Origin: JANWJE01 sp044326545
Lineage (GTDB): Bacteria; Chlamydiota; Chlamydiia; Chlamydiales; Parachlamydiaceae
Direction of reading: 5' to 3'
DNA: 64,000 nt
Assembly (NCBI GenBank): GCA_044326545.1
Contig: JBIRBM010000006.1
Span: 1-64,000 of the forward strand
The notes under the pieces are model-generated. The model was not told the origin of the DNA. It did no database searches and saw nothing but the letters and a program-made list of their open reading frames with translations. Shown here one piece after another: positions 1 through 7,948 of this stretch. Numbering within the stretch: the stretch's first letter is position 1; each line of letters begins with the position of its first letter. A program made the translations under genes and the position numbers.

Positions 1-2
1 CC

Positions 3-284
3 GCTGAAGTTGAGAGCGCTTATCTCGAATCGATGGTTGAGCTTCCTTCTTTGATCGCAATACGCAATCAGGACGACAGTTATCAATCAAAATGGAGCCC
101 ATTCGAGGATCAGTTCGCCGATCAAATGGATAACCTTGATACGATGTTAACAAACCAATCGATTGATGATGGAGACTATCATCAAGAGGCAACGAACATT
201 CAAAAAAATAGAGAAAAAAAACAGCGCGAAAAGACGATTGAGTGGCTCAAGGAGCGGTTGAATACACTTGGGTTGCATTCTTAA
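3..284 (+). CDS. 3' end of an unidentified gene (5' end outside window)
   Basis: The frame is open from the first bases of the window, so the Met at 33 is probably internal and this is the C-terminal end of a longer protein. About 94 residues are visible, ending in a charged, probably helical segment rich in Lys, Arg and Glu (QREKTIEWLKERL) and a stop at 284. No domain is recognised and no function is proposed. The following 470 bases are repeat-rich and non-coding. Confidence 0.45.
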   Translation, partial: AEVESAYLESMVELPSLIAIRNQDDSYQSKWSPFEDQFADQMDNLDTMLTNQSIDDGDYHQEATNIQKNREKKQREKTIEWLKERLNTLGLHS

Positions 285-761
285 GCATCAGATAGGTTTT
301 GTTGCATAAAATGGCTGTATGGCTTTTTCTCTGGTTTTATAGGTTTGTAGTTGCCCATTTGGGGTGGTTATGCGGATTTAAATTGATTCAAAGCTCCCGC
401 GCTTGAATCAGCGGCAGAGGGACACTATTTAGGCTTCTTCGGGAACTCCATTTCGTTGAGAAAATTGCGATTTTTGGCATCTTGATTGTCAAATTTTTCG
501 ACCATATGTTCACATATGCTCTCAAAATTTCGCAATCAATCTGATCAAAGATCATCACAATGTTCTCAACCAAAGCGAATTTCCAAAGAAGTCTATTCCT
601 GAATATGGCTCCTCTAACGTTGAGCTCAACCCCGGCTCTTTCAATCCGTTCAAAATCCCATCACCCGGCCAAATGACCCACTCGTGATAAAATTTTTTTA
701 TAGATTAGATGTTAAGGACAGAGGCTAAGAGCGCAGAGGCTATACTTTTTAAACCTCCTCT
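285..761. repeat. Gene-free stretch with a partial dispersed palindromic element (family D)
   Basis: No credible gene. Bases about 428-550 carry a copy of a dispersed element: a GACTTCTTCGG-like edge, TTGAGAAAATTGCGATTTTTGGCATC-like core and CATATG centre, also present near 1835-1900, 14770-14990, 32374-32534 and 36750-36840. Small reading frames here simply translate the repeat. The remainder shows nothing I recognise. Confidence 0.55.
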
Positions 762-1793
762 TTAAGGACTTTCATTTGCAATAAGAGATTCAACATACTT
801 CCTTAAATTGATGAAGGAGATATTTTTGTAAGTTTTGCGGAGTAAGAATGCATAAAGTTCTGTGAGTTCTTCGATTGATAGTCCATCGCGAATGCGATAA
901 AGCATCACCGAATTTGGCGCTTGCTTACAATATTGCTTGGCTTCTTTTAGAGAAATTGGAGGAACTAACATGACTGCGAATTGATTGATTCGATCTCTTG
1001 GAGATAATTCCTTGTCCATCATTTGACGTGTTCCAAAAGGAAGAGTTGGACAGCAGCAAAAAGAGGGGGAAGAGGAGTCTGGGTTTGCAAAAGGATAAAT
1101 TCCTGTGGCAAGTGATAGAAGAACGGCATCATCAGATTTATCACAATCCACTAATTCAAGCCCCTCAAGTCGCCTATATTCTTTTGCCATATGGGAGGCA
1201 ACGTCGGAAGTGAAGAGAAGTCCGTATCCGTAAATAAACCAATCCCCTTCCCAAACAGGTCCTGTATACATGCTTTGATTGTGTTTTTCTGTATATTTGC
1301 GAACTGAGTTGAGATTGATAAATGTATTTAAGTTTGTCCTGATGAAATGTGTGTATGTTGGTAATAAGAATTCAATTGCTGCAATCGTTTTATGAAGGAT
1401 CCGATCATTGCCATGTTCTTCATACCAAGCATCTCCGACATAAATTGTATTTCCTTCAATCCAAACCTCATCAGGCCGACTTTTATCATTCCTCTTTGTG
1501 CTTTGCACGAAATAACAATCAACACCGGGTGTTGTGTTCATGTACTGTTCCCAGACTTTTTTCCCTAATTTCCATCGATGTCCAACATACCCTCCATTGA
1601 TCACAGGAGGAGCGATAATTAAAATCGCGGTACGGGATTTTTTTCTCTCGGTGCGAGCTAAAATCAAAGAAGAATTTTCGGGCCAATTCAGTAGGGTTTG
1701 ACATGTGTCAATCGACCCTATGGCATAAGAAGCCAAAAGAAGGGAGAACAAGAGATGAAGAGTGAAAAAATTTGTGATTCGCACGTTATACAT
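762..1793 (-). CDS. Secreted glycosyltransferase-like protein (paralogue 1)
   Basis: A protein of about 343 residues with an N-terminal hydrophobic signal-like segment (FFTLHLLFSLLLASYAIG), so probably exported. The core has FIRTNLNTF, MYTGPVW, a GYGLLFTSDVA stretch and a late DDAVLL motif. This order resembles fold-A glycosyltransferases of the GT31/fringe type, where an acidic motif and a GxG...DD pair hold the nucleotide sugar, but the assignment is inference. It is clearly paralogous to the next gene (same WKLGKKVWEQYMN, ILHKTIAAIEFLLP and LATGIYPF blocks). The frame extends upstream to 1880, but that extension translates a dispersed repeat, so the Met at 1793 is preferred. Substrate unknown. 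Confidence 0.6.
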   Translation of the reverse strand: MYNVRITNFFTLHLLFSLLLASYAIGSIDTCQTLLNWPENSSLILARTERKKSRTAILIIAPPVINGGYVGHRWKLGKKVWEQYMNTTPGVDCYFVQSTKRNDKSRPDEVWIEGNTIYVGDAWYEEHGNDRILHKTIAAIEFLLPTYTHFIRTNLNTFINLNSVRKYTEKHNQSMYTGPVWEGDWFIYGYGLLFTSDVASHMAKEYRRLEGLELVDCDKSDDAVLLSLATGIYPFANPDSSSPSFCCCPTLPFGTRQMMDKELSPRDRINQFAVMLVPPISLKEAKQYCKQAPNSVMLYRIRDGLSIEELTELYAFLLRKTYKNISFINLRKYVESLIANESP

Positions 1794-1833
1794 AGTGTTA
1801 TCTACCTTATTTATACCATTAAATTTCTTGCCA

Positions 1834-1984
1834 ACCCATTTCGTTGAGAAAATTGCGATTTTTGGCATCTTGATTGTCAAATTTTTTGATCATATGTTCA
1901 CATGTATTGCCTATGAAGCGATGTGGCCACCCGCTTGGAAAAAACTTGCATAAAGGTTGATGATCAATTGATGACACCCCCTAG
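1834..1984. repeat. Repeat fragments: family D half followed by family B half
   Basis: Bases 1834-1900 repeat the TTGAGAAAATTGCGATTTTTGG core of family D. Bases 1911-1983 match the right half of the family B palindrome (AAGCGATGTGGCCACCCGCTTGG, ending CAATTGATGACACCCCCTAG). Adjacent fragments of two families suggest repeated insertion and decay in this gap. Confidence 0.6.
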
Positions 1985-2994
1985 TTATTTGTTAGGGAAA
2001 GAGCGTATTCTTTCAAGTCAATGATTGAAAGATCCTGATAAATGCTACGGCATAAAAAATCATATAATTCAGCCAGCTCAACTAAAGTTAAACCTTCGCG
2101 TATCCGATAAAGCATCACAGAATGGCGAGCTGATTCACAATATTTTTTAGCTTCATCTAAGCTAATCGGTGGAAGTAAAAGGGCGCCGTATTGACTAAGA
2201 CGATGAGTAGAAAAAGATTGCTGGCACATTAATTGGCGGCTCCCGAGAGGAAGTGTTGGAGAGCAGCAGAACCAATGTTCTGATGGTTCAAATGGATAAA
2301 TACCTGTGGCAAGAGAAGTTAAGATGCAATCATCCGCGCGATGATGACTGACGATTTCCATGCCTTCCAGCCGCCTATATTCGCTGACCATATGCATCGC
2401 AACATCTTCTGTAAATAGAATCCCATATCCAATCACATACCATTCTCCTTGCCATAAAGGGCCTGTATACATACTTTGATGGTGGGTTCTGGTGTATTGG
2501 CGAACATAATGAAGATTGAGAAAGGTATTGAGGTTAGTGCGAATAAAATGAGTATAGTCTGGTAACAGGAATTCTATTGCTGCGATGGTTTTATGTAAAA
2601 TGCGATCACTCCCGTAATGATCGAACCACTCATCTGCGATATAAATTGTATTTCCTTCAAGCCGCACCTCTTCTTGCCGGCTAGCATCTGTTCTCTTTGT
2701 GTATTGAATAAAGTAGCAATCGACGTCAGGGACTGCATTCATGTACTGTTCCCACACTTTTTTTCCTAATTTCCAGCGTAGGACGTTTCCATTTCCGACT
2801 AAGTTGGGAGGCGCAATAATTAAGACGGCTGTACGAGACGGCTTTTCTTTTGTCGGTTGTAAAATTGTGGATTGATCAGCGTCCCAATCTTTCAAAGCTC
2901 TACAACCATTGCAAGAGGTGATTGCATAGGAATGAAAAGAAAGGAGAAGAAAAAATGCAAGGAGGTAAAAATTTCTAGTAGAGCGTCTTGGCAT
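1981..2994 (-). CDS. Secreted glycosyltransferase-like protein (paralogue 2)
   Basis: About 337 residues with an N-terminal signal-like segment (FYLLAFFLLLSFHSYAI). It shares nearly all conserved blocks with the 762-1793 protein: LIIAPP, WKLGKKVWEQYMN, YFIQYTKR, EGNTIYIADEW, FIRTNLNTF, SMYTGP, GYGILFTEDVA, DDCILTSLATGIYPF and LPPISLDEAK. The ATG at 2994 follows AAAGG at good spacing and is chosen over 3033. The tandem arrangement indicates local duplication followed by divergence. A GT31-like sugar transferase role in envelope or effector modification is inferred; no close family name is certain. Confidence 0.6.
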   Translation of the reverse strand: MPRRSTRNFYLLAFFLLLSFHSYAITSCNGCRALKDWDADQSTILQPTKEKPSRTAVLIIAPPNLVGNGNVLRWKLGKKVWEQYMNAVPDVDCYFIQYTKRTDASRQEEVRLEGNTIYIADEWFDHYGSDRILHKTIAAIEFLLPDYTHFIRTNLNTFLNLHYVRQYTRTHHQSMYTGPLWQGEWYVIGYGILFTEDVAMHMVSEYRRLEGMEIVSHHRADDCILTSLATGIYPFEPSEHWFCCSPTLPLGSRQLMCQQSFSTHRLSQYGALLLPPISLDEAKKYCESARHSVMLYRIREGLTLVELAELYDFLCRSIYQDLSIIDLKEYALSLTNN

Positions 2995-3039
2995 GTCGTG
3001 ACCTTTTGGTTGATTGCGATTTAAATAACTCACCCTAAA

Positions 3040-3096
3040 AGCTGTCCTAATACTTCATGTTAAAGCACACACGTTGAGTGTTAGGACAGCGTCTTA
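3040..3096. terminator. Inverted repeat between two convergent/tandem minus genes
   Basis: AGCTGTCCTAATACT and AGTGTTAGGACAGC form an imperfect stem around a loop of about 25 bases. A similar AGAAGCTGTTCTAACA/TTTTAGGACAGCTTCT hairpin occurs at 57695-57752, so this is a repeated hairpin that may act as a terminator for the FkbM gene. Confidence 0.45.
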
Positions 3097-3137
3097 AGCA
3101 CCAAGAGTTTGATTTGGGTAGAGCCTTGAAATCCCTT

Positions 3138-3926
3138 CTAGTTGATTTTTTTCCAGACTTGATAAAAATTTTCGCCGCACGCTCTACAATTCGCGCAAGG
3201 TTTGCCTTCATAGGTAAACGGTTCGTTATAGACACATTCGAGCCCGTGTCTTTTGAAGAGAGTTTGAACCTCTAGCATCTGTTGATAGTCATCAAAATCA
3301 TTTTCAATAATCACAAGGTTAATGCCGTTCAATATGTATGGCTCATCGCGTAAAATATAATATAACGCACCTTCACAGTCCACAATTAAGGTGTCGAATT
3401 GAATGTTGTATTTCTTTTTTAATTTTTTGAAAGAAATGGTTTTCACTCGCGTCCACCCTTCTACATCCACTTCGCTTGGAATCGTCTTCCATCCAGATTG
3501 GATTAAAGGGACTTTTGAGATAGCAGAATCTTCGATATGAAAGTCAAATCCATTAGCATCCCGATTGTCTTTTAGCGATTGCGCAGAATCCGCAGAAGAT
3601 TCAACACAAACCAAATGTTTGCTGTCTTTTAAGATAGAGGCAATCACAAGGCTATTTCTTCCGCAGTTGGCCCCTATTTCTAAGACTTTTGCATGTTTAG
3701 AAAGATACATTGCCGTCATCAGTTGTTCGGGATATTCATCAAGCATATTCCCGTGAATGAGCGTTAATTTTGAATGGATATTTTCCAGTTTTTTTGTTCC
3801 GTTTTCCACGCTTTGAGCTCCCAATAGATCCGTGTAGATCATGAAGCTGAAGGCTAAAGAAAGGGTAAGGAAAAAAGAGCCATACTTTCTTTTGAAGTGA
3901 TAGAGAAAACGGTTTGAGTTTTCCAT
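3138..3926 (-). CDS. FkbM-family methyltransferase, exported or membrane-anchored
   Basis: 262 residues. An N-terminal hydrophobic segment (about residues 17-35) suggests export or anchoring, unusual for a SAM enzyme and shared with the neighbouring secreted sugar-transferase-like genes. Motif I is VLEIGANCGRNS, followed by an acidic residue in CVESS (ribose binding) and later DTLIVDCEGALYYIL, matching the FkbM pattern DxxKIDxEG. The family O-methylates sugars and other small molecules. A C-terminal CANCRACG cluster could bind a metal. Together with the two upstream paralogues it may form a glycan-modifying set; substrate unknown. Confidence 0.75.
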   Translation of the reverse strand: MENSNRFLYHFKRKYGSFFLTLSLAFSFMIYTDLLGAQSVENGTKKLENIHSKLTLIHGNMLDEYPEQLMTAMYLSKHAKVLEIGANCGRNSLVIASILKDSKHLVCVESSADSAQSLKDNRDANGFDFHIEDSAISKVPLIQSGWKTIPSEVDVEGWTRVKTISFKKLKKKYNIQFDTLIVDCEGALYYILRDEPYILNGINLVIIENDFDDYQQMLEVQTLFKRHGLECVYNEPFTYEGKPCANCRACGENFYQVWKKIN

Positions 3927-4148
3927 ACATGATTCCTTTTATGTGAGTGTTATAGGTGTGCCTATTGCAAACAATGTTGTATACGCAGTCCTTCTGCTTT
4001 TTAAAGCTTTATCTAGAACTAAAATAAAGAGAGAGGGGGAATTGAATTTTCGGAGAATCTTTTTGCCATATTTCATGATAAATTGCAAAACAAAGAGGCT
4101 TTTGGGAGGCGATACCCTCTGGATCTGAAAGCTTGCGATTGACAGATT

Positions 4149-4184
4149 GTTCTTGACCTCATATTATAACATGAGGTCAAGAAC
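4149..4184. repeat. Perfect 14-bp inverted repeat
   Basis: GTTCTTGACCTCAT at 4149-4162 and ATGAGGTCAAGAAC at 4171-4184 are exactly complementary with an 8-base AT loop. There is no T-run, so it may be an operator or a processed hairpin upstream of pyrH rather than a classical terminator. Confidence 0.6.
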
Positions 4185-4318
4185 GATTCATTAGACCTCT
4201 TTGGAAACGCGCTTTTAAAGAAGTCTATTAAGCCCAAAGCGTTGGCGCAGCGTGCATTCGCAAGTTGAGCTTGAATGAGTCGATCGATTAGCATACTTAA
4301 ACGCATCAGAGAAATCAT

Positions 4319-5047
4319 ATGAAAAAAAAGGGACGTTATCGGCGTGTGTTACTGAAATTGTCAGGTGAAACCTTGATAGGAAGTCAATCTTTTGGGATTC
4401 AACAAGAGATGTGCCTTCAGGTCGCTCATTATCTTGCCTCTTTTCATCGATCAGGCATCCAATTAGGGGTGGTGATTGGAGGGGGCAATATTTTTAGGGG
4501 GGTTGATCTGAGGGAAATGGGAATTCCTCAGACTCCTGCAGACCATATGGGGATGCTTGCCACTTTGTTTAACGCTATTGCAGTTCAACAAGCTTTGATG
4601 CTTTCTCAAACACCCGTCTGCGTGATGAGTGCTCTAGAATGCCCAAAAATTGCAGAGCCTTATCATTGGACAAAAGCACTGCAATATTTAGAGCAGGGAA
4701 CCATTGTCATCTTTGCAGGAGGGACGGGGAATCCTTATTTTACAACCGATACCGCAGCAGCTCTTCGTGCCAGTGAAATTGGTGCCGATGTGTTACTTAA
4801 GGCAACAAAAGTTGATGGGATTTACAATAAGGATCCATTGAAATATCCCGATGCTGTCAAATATGAGACAATTTCCTATTCTCAAGTGCTTTCAGATAAA
4901 TTACAAGTCATGGATGCGACGGCCGTTGCCCTCTGCCGCAGCAGTCAAATTCCTCTCTTTGTGTTTAACATGCATCGTTTAATCAAAGAGCCTTTGGAAA
5001 GTATTTTAACTGACCTTACAAGAGGGACTTGGGTGAACGGACAATGA
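4319..5047 (+). CDS. pyrH: Uridylate (UMP) kinase
   Basis: 242 residues, the normal length for the bacterial hexameric UMP kinase of the amino-acid-kinase fold, which phosphorylates UMP to UDP with ATP in the cytosol. Visible motifs are KLSGE near the N-terminus, VIGGGNIFRG, the ADHMGMLAT UMP-binding region, IFAGGTGNPYFTTDTAA and LKATKVDGIYNKDP. frr follows 71 bases downstream in the same direction, the usual pairing. rpsB and tsf, which usually precede pyrH in bacteria including Chlamydia, are not upstream here. No strong Shine-Dalgarno sequence is visible before the ATG. Confidence 0.96.
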   Translation: MKKKGRYRRVLLKLSGETLIGSQSFGIQQEMCLQVAHYLASFHRSGIQLGVVIGGGNIFRGVDLREMGIPQTPADHMGMLATLFNAIAVQQALMLSQTPVCVMSALECPKIAEPYHWTKALQYLEQGTIVIFAGGTGNPYFTTDTAAALRASEIGADVLLKATKVDGIYNKDPLKYPDAVKYETISYSQVLSDKLQVMDATAVALCRSSQIPLFVFNMHRLIKEPLESILTDLTRGTWVNGQ

Positions 5048-5118
5048 ATTGTAGGACTTGTGCACGCATTGCACAAGGGAAGTGAGTCATAAAAATAAAC
5101 TTCTTAAAAGGAGTGTAG

Positions 5119-5670
5119 ATGAGTATTTTAGATCAAACCAAAGCGAAAATGAGCACCGCAATTGAACATTTTAAAAACGAGTTAAAGAACATTCGAACCG
5201 GGCGTGCTAATCCTGGTATGGTTGAAGGTGTTATGGTTGAAGTTTATGGAGCTCCAACCCGGTTAAAAGAGATCGCATCTATTACTGTTCCAGAATCGCG
5301 TCAGCTCTTGATAACCGCTTTTGATCCTAAAAATGCCGGGGGGATTGGGAAAGCGATCGAAAAAGCCAATATCGGGTTTATGCCGGTTGTTGACGGAGGT
5401 GTTGTTCGAATTAAAATACCTCCGATGACAGAGGAATTAAGAAAGAAAATGGTCAAAATTAGCCACGATCAAAAAGAAAAAACGAAGGTTGAGATTCGCA
5501 ATATTCGACGTGATGCAAATGAAACCGCACGCAAGCAAAAAAATGATGGAGATATTGCTGAGGATGTGATGAAGAAGCTTGAAAAGAATATCCAAGAGCT
5601 CACTGATAAATTTTGTAAAGAGGTCGATGATCTCTGTGAAAAAAAAGAAAAAGAAATATCTACAATTTAA
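5119..5670 (+). CDS. frr: Ribosome recycling factor
   Basis: 183 residues, the standard length. RRF acts with EF-G to split the post-termination ribosome. Typical features are the N-terminal helix with NIRTGRANPGMVEGV, VEVYGAPTRLKEIASITVPESRQL and the long Lys/Glu-rich second and third helices ending KEVDDLCEKKEKEI. The ATG is preceded by AAAAGGAG at good spacing. It is probably cotranscribed with pyrH. Confidence 0.96.
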   Translation: MSILDQTKAKMSTAIEHFKNELKNIRTGRANPGMVEGVMVEVYGAPTRLKEIASITVPESRQLLITAFDPKNAGGIGKAIEKANIGFMPVVDGGVVRIKIPPMTEELRKKMVKISHDQKEKTKVEIRNIRRDANETARKQKNDGDIAEDVMKKLEKNIQELTDKFCKEVDDLCEKKEKEISTI

Positions 5671-5686
5671 GGCTTGCATAAAAAAT

Positions 5687-5711
5687 GAGGCTTTGTGTAA
5701 GATAAAGCCTC
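5687..5711 (+). terminator. Hairpin after frr
   Basis: GAGGCTTT and AAAGCCTC form an 8-bp stem with a 9-base loop just after the frr stop codon. The T-run is poor, so termination may be partial before the tRNA genes. Confidence 0.5.
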
Positions 5712-5775
5712 TTCAATCGTTAGGTTGAAGAAGTTGCCCAAGAGACGATTCCTCATCTGTTCGAATCGTTTTTTT

Positions 5776-5850
5776 GGCCCCATCGTCTAGTCAGGTCTAG
5801 GACACCGGATTTTCATTCCGATAACAGGGGTTCGAATCCCCTTGGGGTCA
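5776..5850 (+). tRNA. tRNA-Glu (TTC)
   Basis: 75-nt cloverleaf: acceptor GGCCCCA pairs with TGGGGTC, the T-loop is GGTTCGAATCC and the anticodon TTC sits in TTTTCAT. The top anticodon-stem pair is mismatched. It is followed within 2 bases by tRNA-Lys. Confidence 0.95.
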
Positions 5851-5852
5851 AT

Positions 5853-5926
5853 GAGTCTTTAGCTCAGTTGGTTAGAGCACCTCACTTTTAATGAGGGGGT
5901 CGATGGTTCGAGTCCATCAAGACTCA
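5853..5926 (+). tRNA. tRNA-Lys (TTT)
   Basis: 74-nt cloverleaf: acceptor GAGTCTT pairs with AAGACTC, D-arm AGCTCAGTTGGTTAGAGC, anticodon TTT in CTTTTAA with stem CCTCA/TGAGG, and T-loop GGTTCGAGTCC. It is cotranscribed with the adjacent tRNA-Glu. Confidence 0.96.
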
Positions 5927-6106
5927 CATTTCTTTGACATGTGAACATCCTTTTCTCTATTTGCCATTCTCTATTTAGATGAAAATGAATTTCTTGTATT
6001 AAGATTTCCTGATTAATAAAAAAGATTGACTTCATCAGCAGGTTCTAACAATGTTTATTTCTTAGAGCTTTCATTCACGATAGACAGTCTTTCGTTATGG
6101 TTTTTT

Positions 6107-7138
6107 ATGAACATGCACCCTTTCATTTCGATTTTATTTCTTTTTTTGATCCTTTTTCAGCGATTGCCTGGAGAAAAAAAAGAATCTCAAGACATCGTCA
6201 CCTCAATCAAAAAAATTATTCTTCCCGAATTTCCTTATGCCCACAATCCCTCCCTTGTTGATACCGATGAAGGTTTGCTCCTTTCTTTTCGATACGTTCC
6301 TGACCTGCTCGCTCCTTGGATCTCTTATATTGGGGTGGTTTTTCTTAATGAAGATTTCGAGCCTATTTCGAAGCCTCAATTACTCAATACTCGAGTTGGA
6401 AATCCATTGATTCCCTCTCAATCTGAAGATGCAAGACTTATCTCTTATCAAGGAAATCTTTATGTTCTTTATAACGACAATCATACCTTAGTTAATCCAA
6501 CTTTTGAACACAGGCGTGATATGTATATCGCCCGCTTGTTTTATCAGGATCAACAATTCACCCTTTCAGAGCCACTCAAACTCTATCATCATGAAAAATA
6601 CTATAGCCAAAAATGGCAGAAAAATTGGGTTCCGTTTGTTTGGGATGATGCTCTTTTATTGAGTTATTCTCTAAGGCCTCATGAAGTGCTTTACCCTGAT
6701 TTGACTTCTGGAAGATCTATTCCGTTTGTGATCTCTGAATTTGGTAATCAAAAATGGGAGTGGAAATGGGGGCAGTTGCGAGGAGGGACACCCGCTCTTT
6801 TGGTTGATGATGAATATTTAGCTTTTTTTCATTCTTCAATCGTGACAAGCTCGACAGCATCTAAAGGCAAAGCGATCCATCATTACTATATGGGAGCATA
6901 TACGTTTTCCCATGAACCTCCTTTTCATATTACGCAGATCACCTCTTCGCCTATTATTGCAGATGGATTTTATACGAGCTCTAATCTTCCCAAACAGGTG
7001 ATTTTTCCTGGAGGCTTCATCATCCGCAATGGATATTATGCTGTGGCTTACGGAAAAAATGATCAGGAGGTTTGGGTTGCAATCATCAATCGGAAAAAAC
7101 TAAAAAAGGTTCTTGTTCCTGTTGGTTTGCTCAAGTAG
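6107..7138 (+). CDS. Exported GH130-like beta-propeller protein
   Basis: About 343 residues from the ATG at 6107; a second ATG at 6113 is equally possible, and the frame opens further upstream without good initiation signals. The N-terminus has a hydrophobic signal-like segment (ISILFLFLILF). The body resembles the five-bladed propeller of GH130 mannoside phosphorylases and related domains: FPYAHNPSLV, EDARLISYQGNLYVLYND, RGGTPALLVDDEYLAFFHSS, YYMGAYTFS, PPFHIT and IFPGGFI followed by VAYGKND. It probably binds or cleaves a mannose-type glycan outside the cytosol. Catalytic activity cannot be judged from sequence reading alone. It lies between the tRNA pair and mcsA. Confidence 0.6.
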   Translation: MNMHPFISILFLFLILFQRLPGEKKESQDIVTSIKKIILPEFPYAHNPSLVDTDEGLLLSFRYVPDLLAPWISYIGVVFLNEDFEPISKPQLLNTRVGNPLIPSQSEDARLISYQGNLYVLYNDNHTLVNPTFEHRRDMYIARLFYQDQQFTLSEPLKLYHHEKYYSQKWQKNWVPFVWDDALLLSYSLRPHEVLYPDLTSGRSIPFVISEFGNQKWEWKWGQLRGGTPALLVDDEYLAFFHSSIVTSSTASKGKAIHHYYMGAYTFSHEPPFHITQITSSPIIADGFYTSSNLPKQVIFPGGFIIRNGYYAVAYGKNDQEVWVAIINRKKLKKVLVPVGLLK

Positions 7139-7301
7139 TCTTGCTTTGGAATTGTTCAATGATGAGAGCTGTCGGGCAGCTAAAAGAGTGTTTGTCTTTT
7201 CGTTTTAAATCTCACTTGCTTTCCCATTTCTAATTTTCTATAATGCGGCTAACCTCTTATTTCCATGACAATTCACCTTTAAACGAGGGGATACCCCGTT
7301 C

Positions 7302-7844
7302 ATGTTGGAAAAAAAAACAGATCATGATTTTCCTGACCGGCCATTAGACTGTGGGGAATGTAAAAAAACAATTGCTGTCCGATATACAGAAATTATTGGA
7401 CATGCATTCACTCAAACCAGTATGTGTGCCGATTGTCCAGAGCTTCAACTGCGCCTTCATGGCACAAAACCTTGTGATTTGATTGCTAATCAGACAGACA
7501 CGATCGCTGCTTTAGCGTGTGGCAATTGTGGAACAAGCTTGGAAGAGGTTAAGAGAGGAAATCTTTTAGGATGCTCTGAATGTTATACAGTATTTGAAGA
7601 TCTTTTATTAATTGAGTTCCAAGGGGATCGCGGCGTTCCTTCCCGCCTCTTACCAATTAAAAAAAATGTTCCGATTCATCTTGGGCGCTGTCCTGGAGAA
7701 AAGTTGACGATTAGTCCATCGTCCCGCTTGCTTGCCCTTAATGATGCATTAAAAGAAACGTTAAGCCGGGAAGACTATGAGCAAGCAGCCTTGCTAAGGG
7801 ATCAAATTAAAGCATTGACTGAACATGAAAAACGAGAAAGTTAA
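7302..7844 (+). CDS. mcsA: McsA-like zinc-finger/UVR protein
   Basis: 180 residues with four CxxC motifs (CGEC, CADC, CGNC, CSEC) that would bind two zinc ions, and a C-terminal UVR motif (EDYEQAALLRDQIKAL). In Firmicutes McsA activates the arginine kinase McsB and links it to ClpC. The ORF lies 104 bases upstream of the mcsB-like gene, the same order as in Chlamydia, where the pair also follows frr. Function here is inferred from family and context, especially because the partner kinase is diverged. Confidence 0.85.
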   Translation: MLEKKTDHDFPDRPLDCGECKKTIAVRYTEIIGHAFTQTSMCADCPELQLRLHGTKPCDLIANQTDTIAALACGNCGTSLEEVKRGNLLGCSECYTVFEDLLLIEFQGDRGVPSRLLPIKKNVPIHLGRCPGEKLTISPSSRLLALNDALKETLSREDYEQAALLRDQIKALTEHEKRES

Positions 7845-7948
7845 CGCAATATTGAGAACTTGTCTTGACATTTTTTAGCTCTTTACGCTTTTAGGCAAGC
7901 CCAGAGCGGCAAAAATGTGACAACAGTTCTAAACTTAAGGTAGACAAG

